64,000 nt of DNA from JAOUEA01 sp963821935 (GCA_963821935.1 CAWGFM010000004.1:682001-746000); one strand, 5' to 3'. Shown: positions 24,136-33,504, counted from the stretch's first letter. Program-made: numbers and translations. Notes: generated from the letters alone by a model not told the origin.

Positions 24136-25176
24136 TCAGCGAGAGGTCGATCCTCGCGCGACGACGGTGGTCGGCACCGTGTAGTGGCTGTCTGTGCTCG
24201 AGGTCCCGGACAGCAGGTCGGCGAGCGCCCTCGCAGCGGTGGCACCCAGCACCCGAGGGTGCAGCTCCAACGTCGTGAGCGTGGGCGACGTGGTCTCGGC
24301 CTGGCCACGATCGCTGATCGAGCTCACCAGCAGGTCGCCGGGCACGCTGATGCCCCGGGCGCGGCACAGCGTCAACAACGACGCCGCCACGCCCTCCTCC
24401 AGACAGTAGAAGGCGTCCGGGAGGCCTGGTCGGTCCAGCCGGTCCGCCACCGCCCTGGCGACCGAGCCGGTCATCTCGTCGCCGTCGAGGAGCGGGAACG
24501 TGTCGACCGATGGTTGCGATCCGCGCTCGCGGCTCCAGGTGCGATAGGCGTCGACGCTGTCCACCTCGTAGGACTGACCCGCTCCGAGGCTGACCACACC
24601 GACGGTCTCAGCGCCGCGTTCGACGAGGTGATCGAGCATCGCGCGCGTGCCCTGTCCGTAGTCGTTGTCCACGACGATCGCAGGCTCCAGCACGGGCCTG
24701 GATGCCGATCCGGATGCGACGGGCCTCCCGATCGTGGCCACGGGGATCTCGGCCAGCGCCATCTCGTCCAGGGCGGGATCGCCCGGGGCGGGGTCGACGA
24801 CGATCACGGCGTCGATCGGCAAACGCTTCCAGATCTCGTCACCACCGGACGGCACGATGACCAGTGCCAGATCACGAGCACCGACCGCGGCGGCGATGCC
24901 GTTCATCACCGAGGCGTCGTGGCCCAGATCTGCGACCGGTGAGGCCATGCCGTGCGGTGCCGAGACCGTGAGGGCCACCAGACCCGAACGTCCCGAGGCG
25001 AGGTGACGACCTCGAGGATCGGGGCGGTAGCCGAGCTCGGTCGCCACCTGCTTGACCCGGACACGGGTGGCATGCGAGACGCCCGGCTTGTCGTTGAGGG
25101 CGTGCGACACGGTCGTGACAGAGACGCCGGCCGCCCGAGCGACATCTCGGATCCCGATGTGTCCGGCCTTCGGCAT
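24136..25176 (-). CDS. LacI-family transcriptional regulator
   Basis: A 346-residue repressor with an N-terminal LacI helix-turn-helix (IRDVARAAGVSVTTVSHALN, residues 9-28, hinge to about 60) and a periplasmic-binding-protein-like sensor domain. Effector unknown. The neighbours on the same strand downstream in the chromosome order (class I aldolase upstream of it by position, aminosugar kinase and SIS genes further on) make a sugar ligand plausible but unproven. TAGCCT lies 7 nt before the ATG, a leaderless pattern. Confidence 0.92.
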   Translation of the reverse strand: MPKAGHIGIRDVARAAGVSVTTVSHALNDKPGVSHATRVRVKQVATELGYRPDPRGRHLASGRSGLVALTVSAPHGMASPVADLGHDASVMNGIAAAVGARDLALVIVPSGGDEIWKRLPIDAVIVVDPAPGDPALDEMALAEIPVATIGRPVASGSASRPVLEPAIVVDNDYGQGTRAMLDHLVERGAETVGVVSLGAGQSYEVDSVDAYRTWSRERGSQPSVDTFPLLDGDEMTGSVARAVADRLDRPGLPDAFYCLEEGVAASLLTLCRARGISVPGDLLVSSISDRGQAETTSPTLTTLELHPRVLGATAARALADLLSGTSSTDSHYTVPTTVVARGSTSR

Positions 25177-25183
25177 CGGCCCG

Positions 25184-25189
25184 AGGCTA
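25184..25189 (-). promoter_or_regulatory. TANNNT box 7 nt before the LacI-family start (TAGCCT)
   Basis: Minus-strand TAGCCT precedes the ATG at 25176 by 7 nt. It lies in the 19-bp gap after the aldolase stop, so the regulator may have its own promoter although it follows the aldolase on the same strand. Confidence 0.35.
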
Positions 25190-25195
25190 CAACCG

Positions 25196-26212
25196 CTACG
25201 CCGTGGCCGACTCCAACTCGGCCGTGTACTCGCCGGTCCGGGCCAGCCCGTTCATGCTGGCGCGATGCGCGAGCGCTTCCTGGCCCGCACCCACGTTCTC
25301 CTGGCTTCCGCCCCAGGCGTGCAGCGAGGATGATTGCAGCGCGCGCCCGTAGGAGAACGACAGCTCCCAGGGGGTCCCGCCGATACGATTCATCTCGTTG
25401 AGGCGGTTGGTGGCCTGCTCGTCGCTCATGCCGCCGGACAGGAACACGACGCCGGCCACCTCGGAGGGAACATGAGCGGTCAGCGTCTCGATCGTGGCGC
25501 GTGCGATCGCTGCGTCGTCGTCCTGCACGCCGCATCCCGTCCCGGGCACGATCATGTTGACCTTCAGCAACGAGCCGGCCAGGTCCACCCGTTGCGCTTC
25601 CATCGCCCCGAAGAGTGCGTCCAGGGTGCGGCCGGTTGCCTCGGCGCATGCCGCGAGGTCGTGATCGCCCTCCATCAAGATCTCGGGCTCGACGATGGGA
25701 ACGATCGCCGCCTCTTGGCAGAGTGCGGCGTACCGAGCCATGCCGTGCGCGTTGACGTCGATCGCGGCAGCGGTCGGTAGGCCCTCATCGATGAAGATCG
25801 TCGAACGCCACTTGGCGAACCGCGCGCCCAGCTCGCGGTAGGCCGACAGTCGTTCGCGCAGTCCGTCCAGCCCTTCGGTGACGGTCTCGCCCGGGAACAG
25901 CGCGAGCGGCTTGGCGCCGGTGTCGACCTTGATGCCGGGGATGACTCCGACCCCGTCCAGCACGTCGACGAACCGCGTGCCGTCGTCCGTGCATTGCCGG
26001 ATCGTCTCGTCGAACAGGATGACGCCGCTGATGTGGTCGCCCAGTCCGCGGGTGGTGAACAGCATCTGACGGTAGCGACGCCTGAGCTCCTCGGTGGAAG
26101 CCACCCCGATCGAATCGAGGCGCTTCGCGATCGTGCCGGTGGATTCATCGGCGGCCAGGATCCCTTTGCCCGGTGCCACCAGCTCGGCAGCGGTCTGGTG
26201 CAGGTCGCTCAT
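25196..26212 (-). CDS. fbaB: Fructose-bisphosphate aldolase, class I
   Basis: A 338-residue Schiff-base aldolase of the animal/plant-type class I family, splitting fructose 1,6-bisphosphate in glycolysis or running in reverse in gluconeogenesis. Family blocks LVAPGKGILAADESTGTIAKRL at the N-terminus, FAKWRSTI, IVEPEILMEGDHD and the Schiff-base Lys in SLLKVNMIVPG are present. The ATG at 26212 was chosen because AGGAG lies 7 nt upstream; an alternative in-frame ATG is at 26233. It lies upstream of the LacI-type regulator on the same strand. Gluconeogenic use would suit growth on C1 units through the serine cycle. Confidence 0.93.
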   Translation of the reverse strand: MSDLHQTAAELVAPGKGILAADESTGTIAKRLDSIGVASTEELRRRYRQMLFTTRGLGDHISGVILFDETIRQCTDDGTRFVDVLDGVGVIPGIKVDTGAKPLALFPGETVTEGLDGLRERLSAYRELGARFAKWRSTIFIDEGLPTAAAIDVNAHGMARYAALCQEAAIVPIVEPEILMEGDHDLAACAEATGRTLDALFGAMEAQRVDLAGSLLKVNMIVPGTGCGVQDDDAAIARATIETLTAHVPSEVAGVVFLSGGMSDEQATNRLNEMNRIGGTPWELSFSYGRALQSSSLHAWGGSQENVGAGQEALAHRASMNGLARTGEYTAELESATA

Positions 26213-26404
26213 CTCATCGCTCCTCGTCGTCATCGCTCGATCGGTCGATCCCGCCAAGCCTAGCCCCGAAGGCAGGGCTGCTGTCACCCTCCTGGACGGC
26301 GACCCACACCCGATGGCCCTCACCCGTCGAGCCGATACCGGTGCCGGCGACCCACCGATACGGTCCCGCTAAGGACGCCTGTCCCCCGGACCGATAGGGC
26401 ATCC

Positions 26405-27274
26405 ATGCGGAATCCCCGTCTTCGCACGTCGTTGATCGCGACCATCGTCGCCGCCGTGATCGCGGTCGGCACGCCGGTCGTCTCCGAGACGTGGAAGGGT
26501 GCCGTCGCCGATGCTCGCGAGACTCACTCTCGCGTCGGCCGGGTCGGATGGCCGTCCGCCTTCGCCGATCGCGGACGCTCGGCACCCGTTGGCGCCGCGC
26601 GTGAGGCCGTGGACGCCGCCCGGCGGGCGGAGCGCCGACACGACCGACACCGCCGTCGACGAGCGGCCGCAACCCACCTGCTCGTGCGGATCCCACGGCC
26701 CATGACGGTGCGGGCTCGCCCTGACCGCGACGCTGCAGCCCTGGGCACGATGTGGTCGGTCTCGAAGTACTACGGCGTGCCGATCTCCGCCTGGGTCGAA
26801 GAGACATCGAAGGACGCTCGGTGGGGACGGGTCGAGATCCCGTACGTCTGGCCCCGCCGCGAAGGATGGATCCCGATCGGTCGGTTGCACCGAGCTCGAA
26901 CGCACGTGGAGGTGCACGTCGATCTGTCCGATCACCGTCTCAGCGTCTGGAAGTTCGGCCGCAGGCAGTTCGGGCTGCATGCCGCGACCGGCGCGCCCGT
27001 ATCGCCGACCCCACCGGGCGGATACTTCGTCACCGATCGCGTCCCGTTCCCCGGGGGCGGATCGCTCGGGACCTTCGCGTTCGGGATCTCGGGCATCCAG
27101 CCGAAGCTGCCGCCGGGATGGAGCGGCGGCAACCAGCTCGCGATCCACGGCACCAACGACGCTTCCTCGATCGGCACCTCGGCCAGCGCCGGATGCCTGC
27201 GGGTCAGCGAACGGGGTCTCGACCGGCTGCTTCCCCTGCTGCGGCTGGGCACTCCCATCATCATCGAACGCTGA
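26405..27274 (+). CDS. L,D-transpeptidase (YkuD domain)
   Basis: A 289-residue cell-wall enzyme that forms 3-3 peptide cross-links or attaches proteins to peptidoglycan. The N-terminus is a membrane helix or signal peptide (residues 8-26), followed by a long Arg-rich linker, an SH3-like stretch, and the YkuD domain with H248 (IHGTN) and catalytic C264 in SASAGCLRVSERGLD. All catalytic residues are in place. It is divergent from the aldolase across a 192-bp gap in which no clear regulatory element was found. Confidence 0.9.
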   Translation: MRNPRLRTSLIATIVAAVIAVGTPVVSETWKGAVADARETHSRVGRVGWPSAFADRGRSAPVGAAREAVDAARRAERRHDRHRRRRAAATHLLVRIPRPMTVRARPDRDAAALGTMWSVSKYYGVPISAWVEETSKDARWGRVEIPYVWPRREGWIPIGRLHRARTHVEVHVDLSDHRLSVWKFGRRQFGLHAATGAPVSPTPPGGYFVTDRVPFPGGGSLGTFAFGISGIQPKLPPGWSGGNQLAIHGTNDASSIGTSASAGCLRVSERGLDRLLPLLRLGTPIIIER

Positions 27275-27289
27275 TCGTCTCGTGCGCGC

Positions 27290-28258
27290 TTACCACGAGC
27301 GCCCGTCCCGCCACCACGCTGCGGCTACCAGCTCGAGCACCAGGACCTCGGTCAGCAGCGCCACCGCGGGGATCTGGTCGTGGCGGTAGCGCACGGTGAT
27401 ATCGGCGCCGTCGATCCCGCCTCCAACGCCGACGACGCGCCCGCCACGACGCCGCATCCACTCCATGATCGCGGGCTCGAACACCGACCCGGCGAACACG
27501 AGCGCTCGATACTCGAGCGGCTTCGCGAGGTAGACGTCGACGTGGAGCCAGTCCCCCGCTTCACAGGCGTCTGCCACCCGGCGGGGGCCTTCGCGCAGCA
27601 TCAGCGCGCCTTGCTCAGCCGACGACAGCCGTTCCGCCGGCGCGATGGCGAACGTCGCGGCGCCCTCGGATAGCAGCTCACTGACCGGCTCGAGCCACGT
27701 CGGGCGGCGCTCGAGCAGGTCCTCCGTCGCTTCGGCCGCTGCGCGGAGGGTGTCCGCGATCTGCGGGTCATCCAGTGCCGACAGCACCGCCACCGTGTGC
27801 TGATACGTGCGGCACGCCACCCCGCCTGCCTCGTGTCCGGCCAGCATCGGCACGGTGACGTCCGCGACCTCGCCCAGCGGTGAATCCGGTCGGTTCGTGA
27901 TCGCGACGGTCACACTTCGATCGCGGTGACGGGCCAACGCCTCGACGGTCTCGGGTGTGCCACCGGATGCGCTGACGCCGATCGCGAGGGTTCCGGGAGC
28001 CGGGGGCCGTCCCTGGGCAGAAGCGTACTCGGCCCAGGCGGCGAGACCTACTCGCTGCCACGCCGCGGCACACACCGATCCGGCGTAGCGGGAGGAGCCC
28101 ATGCCGAGCACCACCCGCGGAGCCGTGCGATCGAGATCGGACGGCCACAGGGTGTCCACGACATCAGCGAGGGCGCGAAGCGCGGCCGGCTTGGCCTCCA
28201 GATCCTGGAGGAATCGGTCGGGGTCGGGTGAGGGCACCGTGCTCACCTGCCCCGTCAC
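27290..28258 (-). CDS. SIS-domain aminosugar-phosphate isomerase/deaminase-like protein
   Basis: A 322-residue protein with two SIS domains, as in the isomerase half of GlmS. The first carries VLGMGSSRYAG (about residue 50) and SASGGTPETVEAL, the sugar-phosphate loops; the glutaminase domain of GlmS is absent. Such proteins isomerise or deaminate fructose/glucosamine 6-phosphate. It starts with GTG overlapping the stop of the upstream glucosamine-kinase-like gene (GTGA), so the two are translationally coupled; the pair could convert glucosamine to fructose 6-phosphate. A longer start at 28300 exists but would overlap the kinase more. Confidence 0.85.
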   Translation of the reverse strand: MTGQVSTVPSPDPDRFLQDLEAKPAALRALADVVDTLWPSDLDRTAPRVVLGMGSSRYAGSVCAAAWQRVGLAAWAEYASAQGRPPAPGTLAIGVSASGGTPETVEALARHRDRSVTVAITNRPDSPLGEVADVTVPMLAGHEAGGVACRTYQHTVAVLSALDDPQIADTLRAAAEATEDLLERRPTWLEPVSELLSEGAATFAIAPAERLSSAEQGALMLREGPRRVADACEAGDWLHVDVYLAKPLEYRALVFAGSVFEPAIMEWMRRRGGRVVGVGGGIDGADITVRYRHDQIPAVALLTEVLVLELVAAAWWRDGRSW

Positions 28259-29445
28259 GGGAAGATCGCCTGCAGCGCGAGATCCGGGATCGGCAACCAC
28301 GTGGGCAGGAAGCGCGCCGCGTAGGCGTACTCATGGCACACCTGTGCCACCTCGAGCGGGAACAGGAGCCGGGGCTCGAACAACGAGGTGTGCCCGCCAC
28401 GATCCAGACCTCGGAGATAGCCCTCGACCACGAGCGAACGCGACCGTTCCACCCAGCGCTCGATGCCGCCCCGCTCGCCGGCGTGGCGACGTTGCGCGAT
28501 CCGCCCCAGGTGGTCCACCGAGCGCACCAGCGCGGCAATATCCCGTGTGGGCATGTCGCGCGCCACTCGGAGCTCGGGCGGAGCCAGGGGGTTCCCGTCC
28601 AGATCGGTGACGGCGTCGCCGCCGTCCCAGCGAAGGATCTGCCCCACGTGCAGGTCGCCATGGATACGCATGGCCGGCGTGGCCGCGACCTCGTCGAACA
28701 GATCGAAGGCGGCCCGGATCCGACCCTCCCGTGCCCGCAGGCGTTCGCCTTCCTCGCCGGTGGTGAGACGGAGCGCTTCATCCACCGCCACCTCGGCGCG
28801 CACCTTCCACCCCGCCACCTCGTCTCGATCGACGAAGGTGACGGGTGAGGTCAGCACGCTCGAGCGGGTGGCGAGCGCCGCATGCAGGGAACCAGCCAGG
28901 GTGCCGACGGCGTCCGCGGGCTCGAAGGCCTCGGCATCGCTCGTCTCGCCGGTGAGCCAGCCGAGCAACAGGTCGAGGTACCACTCCCAACCGTCGCGAG
29001 CCCCCGGCAGGAACGCGGCCGCCGTCGCCACCAACACGGTCGTGCCGTCGTCGCCCTGCCACGTGACGGCCCCGTACGGCGTGGGCATCGCCACGAACCC
29101 CACTGCGGCCAGATGCGCCGGCAGGTCGAACGCGGGCTGGTCACCGGGCGAGATCGTGGGGAAGACCTTGACCACGGCCCGTTCTCCCACCACGACGGAG
29201 CGGTTCGATTGATCGACCTCGATCGGACGTTCGCCGGTCGCCTCCGGCACGTCACCGAGCCGGTGGAACGAGAACCTGCCGCACGGCTCGCCGGAGCGCA
29301 GCATCAACAGGAGGCCCTCGAACACGCCGGTCGATCCACCCGCGGTGGTCTCGATGGCGACCTGGTGTCCATCCCTGCGCAACGCGACCTCGGCGCCTCC
29401 GGGCACGGACAGCACGTCCAGGACATCCCGATCGGAAACGGTCAC
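28255..29445 (-). CDS. Glucosamine kinase-like protein (maltokinase-type fold)
   Basis: A 396-residue aminoglycoside-phosphotransferase-fold kinase. The catalytic loop IHGDLHVGQILR (H262, D264) and metal-binding TDLDGNPLAPPE (D281, D283) match the actinobacterial glucosamine kinase family, which is related to maltokinase but has DxDGNP instead of maltokinase sequence at this site. It would phosphorylate glucosamine to glucosamine 6-phosphate with ATP. The coupled SIS-domain protein supports aminosugar use. Maltokinase is the main alternative; no trehalose synthase or GlgE gene is nearby. Confidence 0.82.
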   Translation of the reverse strand: MTVSDRDVLDVLSVPGGAEVALRRDGHQVAIETTAGGSTGVFEGLLLMLRSGEPCGRFSFHRLGDVPEATGERPIEVDQSNRSVVVGERAVVKVFPTISPGDQPAFDLPAHLAAVGFVAMPTPYGAVTWQGDDGTTVLVATAAAFLPGARDGWEWYLDLLLGWLTGETSDAEAFEPADAVGTLAGSLHAALATRSSVLTSPVTFVDRDEVAGWKVRAEVAVDEALRLTTGEEGERLRAREGRIRAAFDLFDEVAATPAMRIHGDLHVGQILRWDGGDAVTDLDGNPLAPPELRVARDMPTRDIAALVRSVDHLGRIAQRRHAGERGGIERWVERSRSLVVEGYLRGLDRGGHTSLFEPRLLFPLEVAQVCHEYAYAARFLPTWLPIPDLALQAIFP

Positions 29446-29924
29446 GGTTCCAGGATCCGCACCATGAGTACGGGGGTGTCGGCCGCGCCCCAGTAGCCCG
29501 CGAAGTCACGCCCCTCCACGAACCCGGCCGACCGGTAGAACGCGCGGGTGGCGTCGTAGCCGTTCTCGATCTCGTCGGGACCGTCACTCGCCGACACCGT
29601 GAGTGCCAGGAGCAGGCGGCGCCCTTCGGCCGTCATGGCCTTCGCGAGCTCGTCGACCAGCATCGTACCGAGCCCATCTCCCCGATGCTCAGCGTGGACG
29701 GCCAGCCAGGTGATCTCCGAGGAGGCCTGGTACCGCCGCGCGAAGGTGCAGAACCCCACCACCCGACCATCGAGCTCGCAGACCCAGCCCGGCTGGCTTC
29801 GAACCGCCTCGGCGCACTCGGCCCTCCCTCTCTCCTGACCGAAGTGGTAGGGCAGGCTGAGGACGATCGAATCGCATGATCCGGCGTCGGCGGGCTCCAA
29901 CGATCGCACGACCGCCGCGCTCAT
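29442..29924 (-). CDS. GNAT family N-acetyltransferase
   Basis: A 160-residue single-domain acetyltransferase with the acetyl-CoA motif A: WLAVHAEHRGDGLGTMLVDELAK (R/Q-x2-G-x-G/A form HRGDGLG). The C-terminal FYRSAGFVEG segment is the usual motif B region. Substrate unknown. It overlaps the preceding glycosyltransferase stop and the following kinase start by 4 bp each, placing it in an operon glycosyltransferase, acetyltransferase, glucosamine kinase, SIS protein; an aminosugar or glycoside substrate is therefore a reasonable guess. Confidence 0.88.
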   Translation of the reverse strand: MSAAVVRSLEPADAGSCDSIVLSLPYHFGQERGRAECAEAVRSQPGWVCELDGRVVGFCTFARRYQASSEITWLAVHAEHRGDGLGTMLVDELAKAMTAEGRRLLLALTVSASDGPDEIENGYDATRAFYRSAGFVEGRDFAGYWGAADTPVLMVRILEP

Positions 29925-31228
29925 CGTGTGGCCGGTTCTCCGGTCATGGCGACGTGCTCGATCAGGTCGGCGCCGCGGATCCGCCCGGGGTCGGCTTGGA
30001 TCGCCGCTGCGTTGCGCCCCATGCGCTGCCGCAGGTCCTCGTCCGCCAAGAGCCGATCGACGGCGCCGACGAGCTCGTCCTGGGACCAGCCGTAGGTGGC
30101 CAGCCGCTCACCGAATCCCGTCTCGCGCAGGCGTTGCGCGTTGTCGTACTGATCCCAGAACAGCGGCAACCCGATCATCGGCACTCCGAAGTGGAACCCT
30201 TCGCACACCGTGTTGTTGCCACCGTGCGTGATCAGCAGGTCACATTGGGGCAGGATCGAGGGCTGCGGCAGGAACTGATCGCCGTACATGTTCGGACCCA
30301 GCTGCATCTGATCGTGCAGCGGGCCCATCGACACGATGGTGCGGTGATCGGTGGCAGCCATCGCATCGATCAACCGCTGCATCAGTGCGACGTCCATGCA
30401 CCCGAGCGAGCCGAGCGAGAGGTAGACGACCTTGCCGTCACCCGGCACCTGCTCCCGGACGTCGAACGGCTCCTCATTGGTCCGCACGGTGGAGTTCAGC
30501 CGATGCCAGCTGGCATCCAGCGGGTGAGCACGCGGATAGTCGGCCGCCTCGGCGAACAGGTACAGGTTGCACCACGGGGAGTTCGTGTTGAACTCGTCGG
30601 TTGGGCAGGGAGCCACACCCACCGAGGCGCGGAAGTCATTGTGCTCGGCCAGCAGGTCGGCATGCTGACGGTGGTACTCGTCCTTGAACTCCTGCCACTG
30701 GCTGCGATCGTCGATCGGCAGTCCACTGAGCACCGGCGGAAGGTCGGGGTCGCGCATCTCCAACGGGTTCGCCGACACGAATCGCACCCAGGGCGCGCCC
30801 GCCAGTTCCACGGATGGATAGCCCGTGACGTTGTCCGTGCACACCACGTCGGGCCGGATGTCGTCCCAGATCGCCATGATCCGCTCGTGTGAGTACCGTT
30901 CGCCGGCGACCAGCGCCTCCCAGATGGGTTTGGTAACGGTCGCGATCTGCTCGATCGTGGGCTTGGCGAACTCCGGCGCCGTCACCCGGATGAACTCCGC
31001 CCACGGGTCGGCGGTTGGATCGGCGTCCTCCTCGGGCGCGGCCATGCGCATCATGCGCTCCTCGAACCCGCGCTTGACCAACTCGCCCTCGAACGACTCG
31101 TCGACCACGAACACGATGCGATGGCCCCGCTCGGCCAGCACGTTGGCGATCGCGACACAGTTATTGGTGGGCCCCCAGGCGCCCGGCTCGGGGAAGAAGG
31201 CGATCGTCTTGCGATCTGGGTCGGTCAT
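29921..31228 (-). CDS. Glycosyltransferase, MGT/GT1-like family
   Basis: A 435-residue GT-B enzyme similar to macrolide and UDP-glucosyl transferases. The N-terminal AFFPEPGAWGPTNNCVAIANVLAERGH loop forms the acceptor side; the donor-binding signature HGGNNTVCEGFHFGVPMI with PLFWDQYDNAQRL lies around residue 330-365. No signal or membrane helix. It transfers a sugar from a nucleotide donor to a lipid or small-molecule acceptor; the acceptor is not predictable. First four bases of overlap on either side couple it to the ureohydrolase upstream and the acetyltransferase downstream. Confidence 0.88.
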   Translation of the reverse strand: MTDPDRKTIAFFPEPGAWGPTNNCVAIANVLAERGHRIVFVVDESFEGELVKRGFEERMMRMAAPEEDADPTADPWAEFIRVTAPEFAKPTIEQIATVTKPIWEALVAGERYSHERIMAIWDDIRPDVVCTDNVTGYPSVELAGAPWVRFVSANPLEMRDPDLPPVLSGLPIDDRSQWQEFKDEYHRQHADLLAEHNDFRASVGVAPCPTDEFNTNSPWCNLYLFAEAADYPRAHPLDASWHRLNSTVRTNEEPFDVREQVPGDGKVVYLSLGSLGCMDVALMQRLIDAMAATDHRTIVSMGPLHDQMQLGPNMYGDQFLPQPSILPQCDLLITHGGNNTVCEGFHFGVPMIGLPLFWDQYDNAQRLRETGFGERLATYGWSQDELVGAVDRLLADEDLRQRMGRNAAAIQADPGRIRGADLIEHVAMTGEPATR

Positions 31229-32133
31229 GCGGTTCGCTCCTCTCGTTCGTCCAGCGCACGCAGCGCCATGGTCAGGAACTCCACGATCGTGACGGCGTCG
31301 ACGCCGTCGGGGTCCAGGTCAGGGTTGTACGTGCCGGCGCTCCAGCCCGCACACGCCGGGTCAGACAGGGCGGTTGCCACGATCGTCGCCAGGTCGGACC
31401 AGGCGAGTCCGCCGTCACGCGGGAAGATCACCGATCCGATCTGGTCGTTGGACAGCACGTCCCAGTCGAGGTGGAGCCAGAACCCGCCGGGCGCGGATCG
31501 CAGGTGGGCCAGGGCTTCGGATACCGCCGCTTCGGGGTCGGCGCGCACGGCGACGTCGTCGGCGACCATGCAGCGGCCCCGCAGGCTCGCGACGCCGTGA
31601 CGGTCGAGATCGGGCTGATCGCGCGACCCGAGCATCGCGAGATGCTCGGGTCTCACCAGTGGTTGCCGGTCGGCGAAGTCCTCGTCCCACGAGGCACGGA
31701 CCATGCCGAGAGCGAACGCGATCTCGGAATCCGCGGGATCGCCCGACGGCGACTGCTCCGGCAGGTACGCGTCTTCGTGCCCGTCGACGTGCAGCAATCC
31801 GCCGCGCCCCATCGCGGCGAGCGCGCCCAGCAGGATGGGGCAGTCGCCGCCGATGACGAGGGGGAACCGTCCGTCCTCGAACGCCCCGCCGACCTCGGTC
31901 GAGACCGACCGGACCACCGCCGACAGTCCCTGGGGATGCACCACGTGACTGTCCGGATCGCGGGTCGGATCGGGCCGTGGCAGTCTCGCGTCGCCGCGAT
32001 CGTGCACCTGATGACCGGCCCCGGCGAGCGCAGACACGACGCCCGCCGCCCGCAGGGCACCGACTCCGCGCGCCACCCCGATGGGCCTTCCACCCGACTG
32101 CGACGGAACCCCGATCAGGGCGATGCTCGCCAT
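31225..32133 (-). CDS. Ureohydrolase family protein (agmatinase/arginase-like) with altered metal site
   Basis: A 302-residue arginase/agmatinase fold. Metal-binding motifs are largely kept: HVDGHEDAY gives D117, H119 and D121, and HLDWDV gives D223 and D225. However, the first motif, GGDH in active enzymes, reads GGDC (C98), removing one histidine ligand of the Mn-A site. The enzyme may use a different metal arrangement, be weak, or act on another guanidino or amide compound. It lies next to a flavin amine oxidase and, 12 kb away, a polyamine transporter, suggesting polyamine or guanidine metabolism. Confidence 0.82.
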   Translation of the reverse strand: MASIALIGVPSQSGGRPIGVARGVGALRAAGVVSALAGAGHQVHDRGDARLPRPDPTRDPDSHVVHPQGLSAVVRSVSTEVGGAFEDGRFPLVIGGDCPILLGALAAMGRGGLLHVDGHEDAYLPEQSPSGDPADSEIAFALGMVRASWDEDFADRQPLVRPEHLAMLGSRDQPDLDRHGVASLRGRCMVADDVAVRADPEAAVSEALAHLRSAPGGFWLHLDWDVLSNDQIGSVIFPRDGGLAWSDLATIVATALSDPACAGWSAGTYNPDLDPDGVDAVTIVEFLTMALRALDEREERTA

Positions 32134-32142
32134 GCGCCGGGA

Positions 32143-33504
32143 CTATGCCACCGGCAGGTCGAGCGAGGTCATGGACCCCTCGAGCGCACAGATCTGGGCG
32201 GCGGCTCGGCGACCGCTCTCGATCGCTCCCTCGACGTAGCCGCACACCGTGGACACATGTTCGCCTGCCAACCGCACCCGGCCCTGGGGTTGGCGGAGCG
32301 CGCGCCAGAACGCGGTCACCTGTCCGGGGTTCCATACGGAGAACGATCCGCCGATGTACGGCTCCTCCGACCACGCCTGGGAGAGGCCATCGCCGAGGCC
32401 CGCCGCCAGCGAGGGCACCATGTCGGCGACCTCGCGCCGAACCCGGGCCACACGATCGGGGCCGCTCGGCGACTCGCGAACCAGCGCTCGTGCACCGACC
32501 CCGCCCACATACGAATCGATCACGGCCGACCCGCCCGGTTGGTCTTCGGTGGCGTCGTAGATCCGTTGGACGAATCGCGGCGTCACCGCCCACACGAATG
32601 GCGGACGGGACGCTGTTCGCAGGAAGGTCTTGACCACCGATCCCAGACCGAGCTCAACGACCCCGCGCCCGAAAGCGCCTTCGAACGCTGGGTGCACCTC
32701 GACGTCGCGCAACGGCACCAGTGGACACGCCAGCACCGCCTGCGCAGCCTCCACCGAGCCCTGCGTCGTGATCGCCAGCACGCGGCGATCGTCCTGCTCG
32801 AGCCGAACCAGCGGCTCCTGGTATCGCACGATGCTTCCGAGATCGGCGGCCACCGCGTTGGCCAGACGGGACAAGCCTCCGTCCACCCGCTGGGAGCGCA
32901 CCTCAGCGACCCGATCCTCGTCGGCGAGCATCACCGCGCGCTGTTGCGCGATGAAGAGGACGGACGCCTCCTGGGGCGCGCACGTGTATTCGAACGCCAT
33001 CTCCCGGTCCAGCAAGAACCTGGCCTGCTCACCCAGGTCCGCCTGATCGAACAGGTCGGCGATCGACCGGGCATCGACGGCGTACGCGTCGGGATGAGCG
33101 GCGGGATCGGCGGGGTCGGCGATCTGGGCGGCCACCGCGTCGAGCAGATCGTCGAACCGCGCCAGCTCGGACGCGACCTGGTCGTCCGCAGCCCAGGCAT
33201 CGACCGCCGGCCGCATGCCCAGATCGTCCTCCACCCAGCCGGATTCCCGAGCCCACCAGGGAGCGCCGTCACCCACGGCTCGCAGGTCGTATCGCCGCAG
33301 CAACGAGTGCACGTGGTCGTGCGATGTATCGATCCACTCCCCGCCTGCCTCCACCCACCGGCCATCCGGGAAGGTCACCGTGCGGACGCGCCCGCCGGGG
33401 CGGGATGACGCTTCGATCAGGGCCACGTCGGCCCCGGCGTCACGGAGGTCGAGCGCGCAGGCAAGGCCCGCCATGCCGGCTCCCACGATCACCACGTCCA
33501 CCAT
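32143..33504 (-). CDS. Flavin-containing amine oxidase
   Basis: A 453-residue FAD-dependent amine oxidase of the monoamine/putrescine oxidase type, oxidising an amine to the aldehyde with H2O2 release. The N-terminal VVIVGAGMAGLACALDL Rossmann motif, the following RPGGRVRT loop, and the C-terminal GRVRLAGEHVSTVCGYVEGAIESGRRAA flavin-binding block are intact. ATG at 33504 begins exactly at the FAD motif; the open frame further upstream has no homology. Upstream of and close to the ureohydrolase gene (9 bp), so the two are probably one operon for polyamine or guanidino-amine breakdown. Confidence 0.9.
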   Translation of the reverse strand: MVDVVIVGAGMAGLACALDLRDAGADVALIEASSRPGGRVRTVTFPDGRWVEAGGEWIDTSHDHVHSLLRRYDLRAVGDGAPWWARESGWVEDDLGMRPAVDAWAADDQVASELARFDDLLDAVAAQIADPADPAAHPDAYAVDARSIADLFDQADLGEQARFLLDREMAFEYTCAPQEASVLFIAQQRAVMLADEDRVAEVRSQRVDGGLSRLANAVAADLGSIVRYQEPLVRLEQDDRRVLAITTQGSVEAAQAVLACPLVPLRDVEVHPAFEGAFGRGVVELGLGSVVKTFLRTASRPPFVWAVTPRFVQRIYDATEDQPGGSAVIDSYVGGVGARALVRESPSGPDRVARVRREVADMVPSLAAGLGDGLSQAWSEEPYIGGSFSVWNPGQVTAFWRALRQPQGRVRLAGEHVSTVCGYVEGAIESGRRAAAQICALEGSMTSLDLPVA

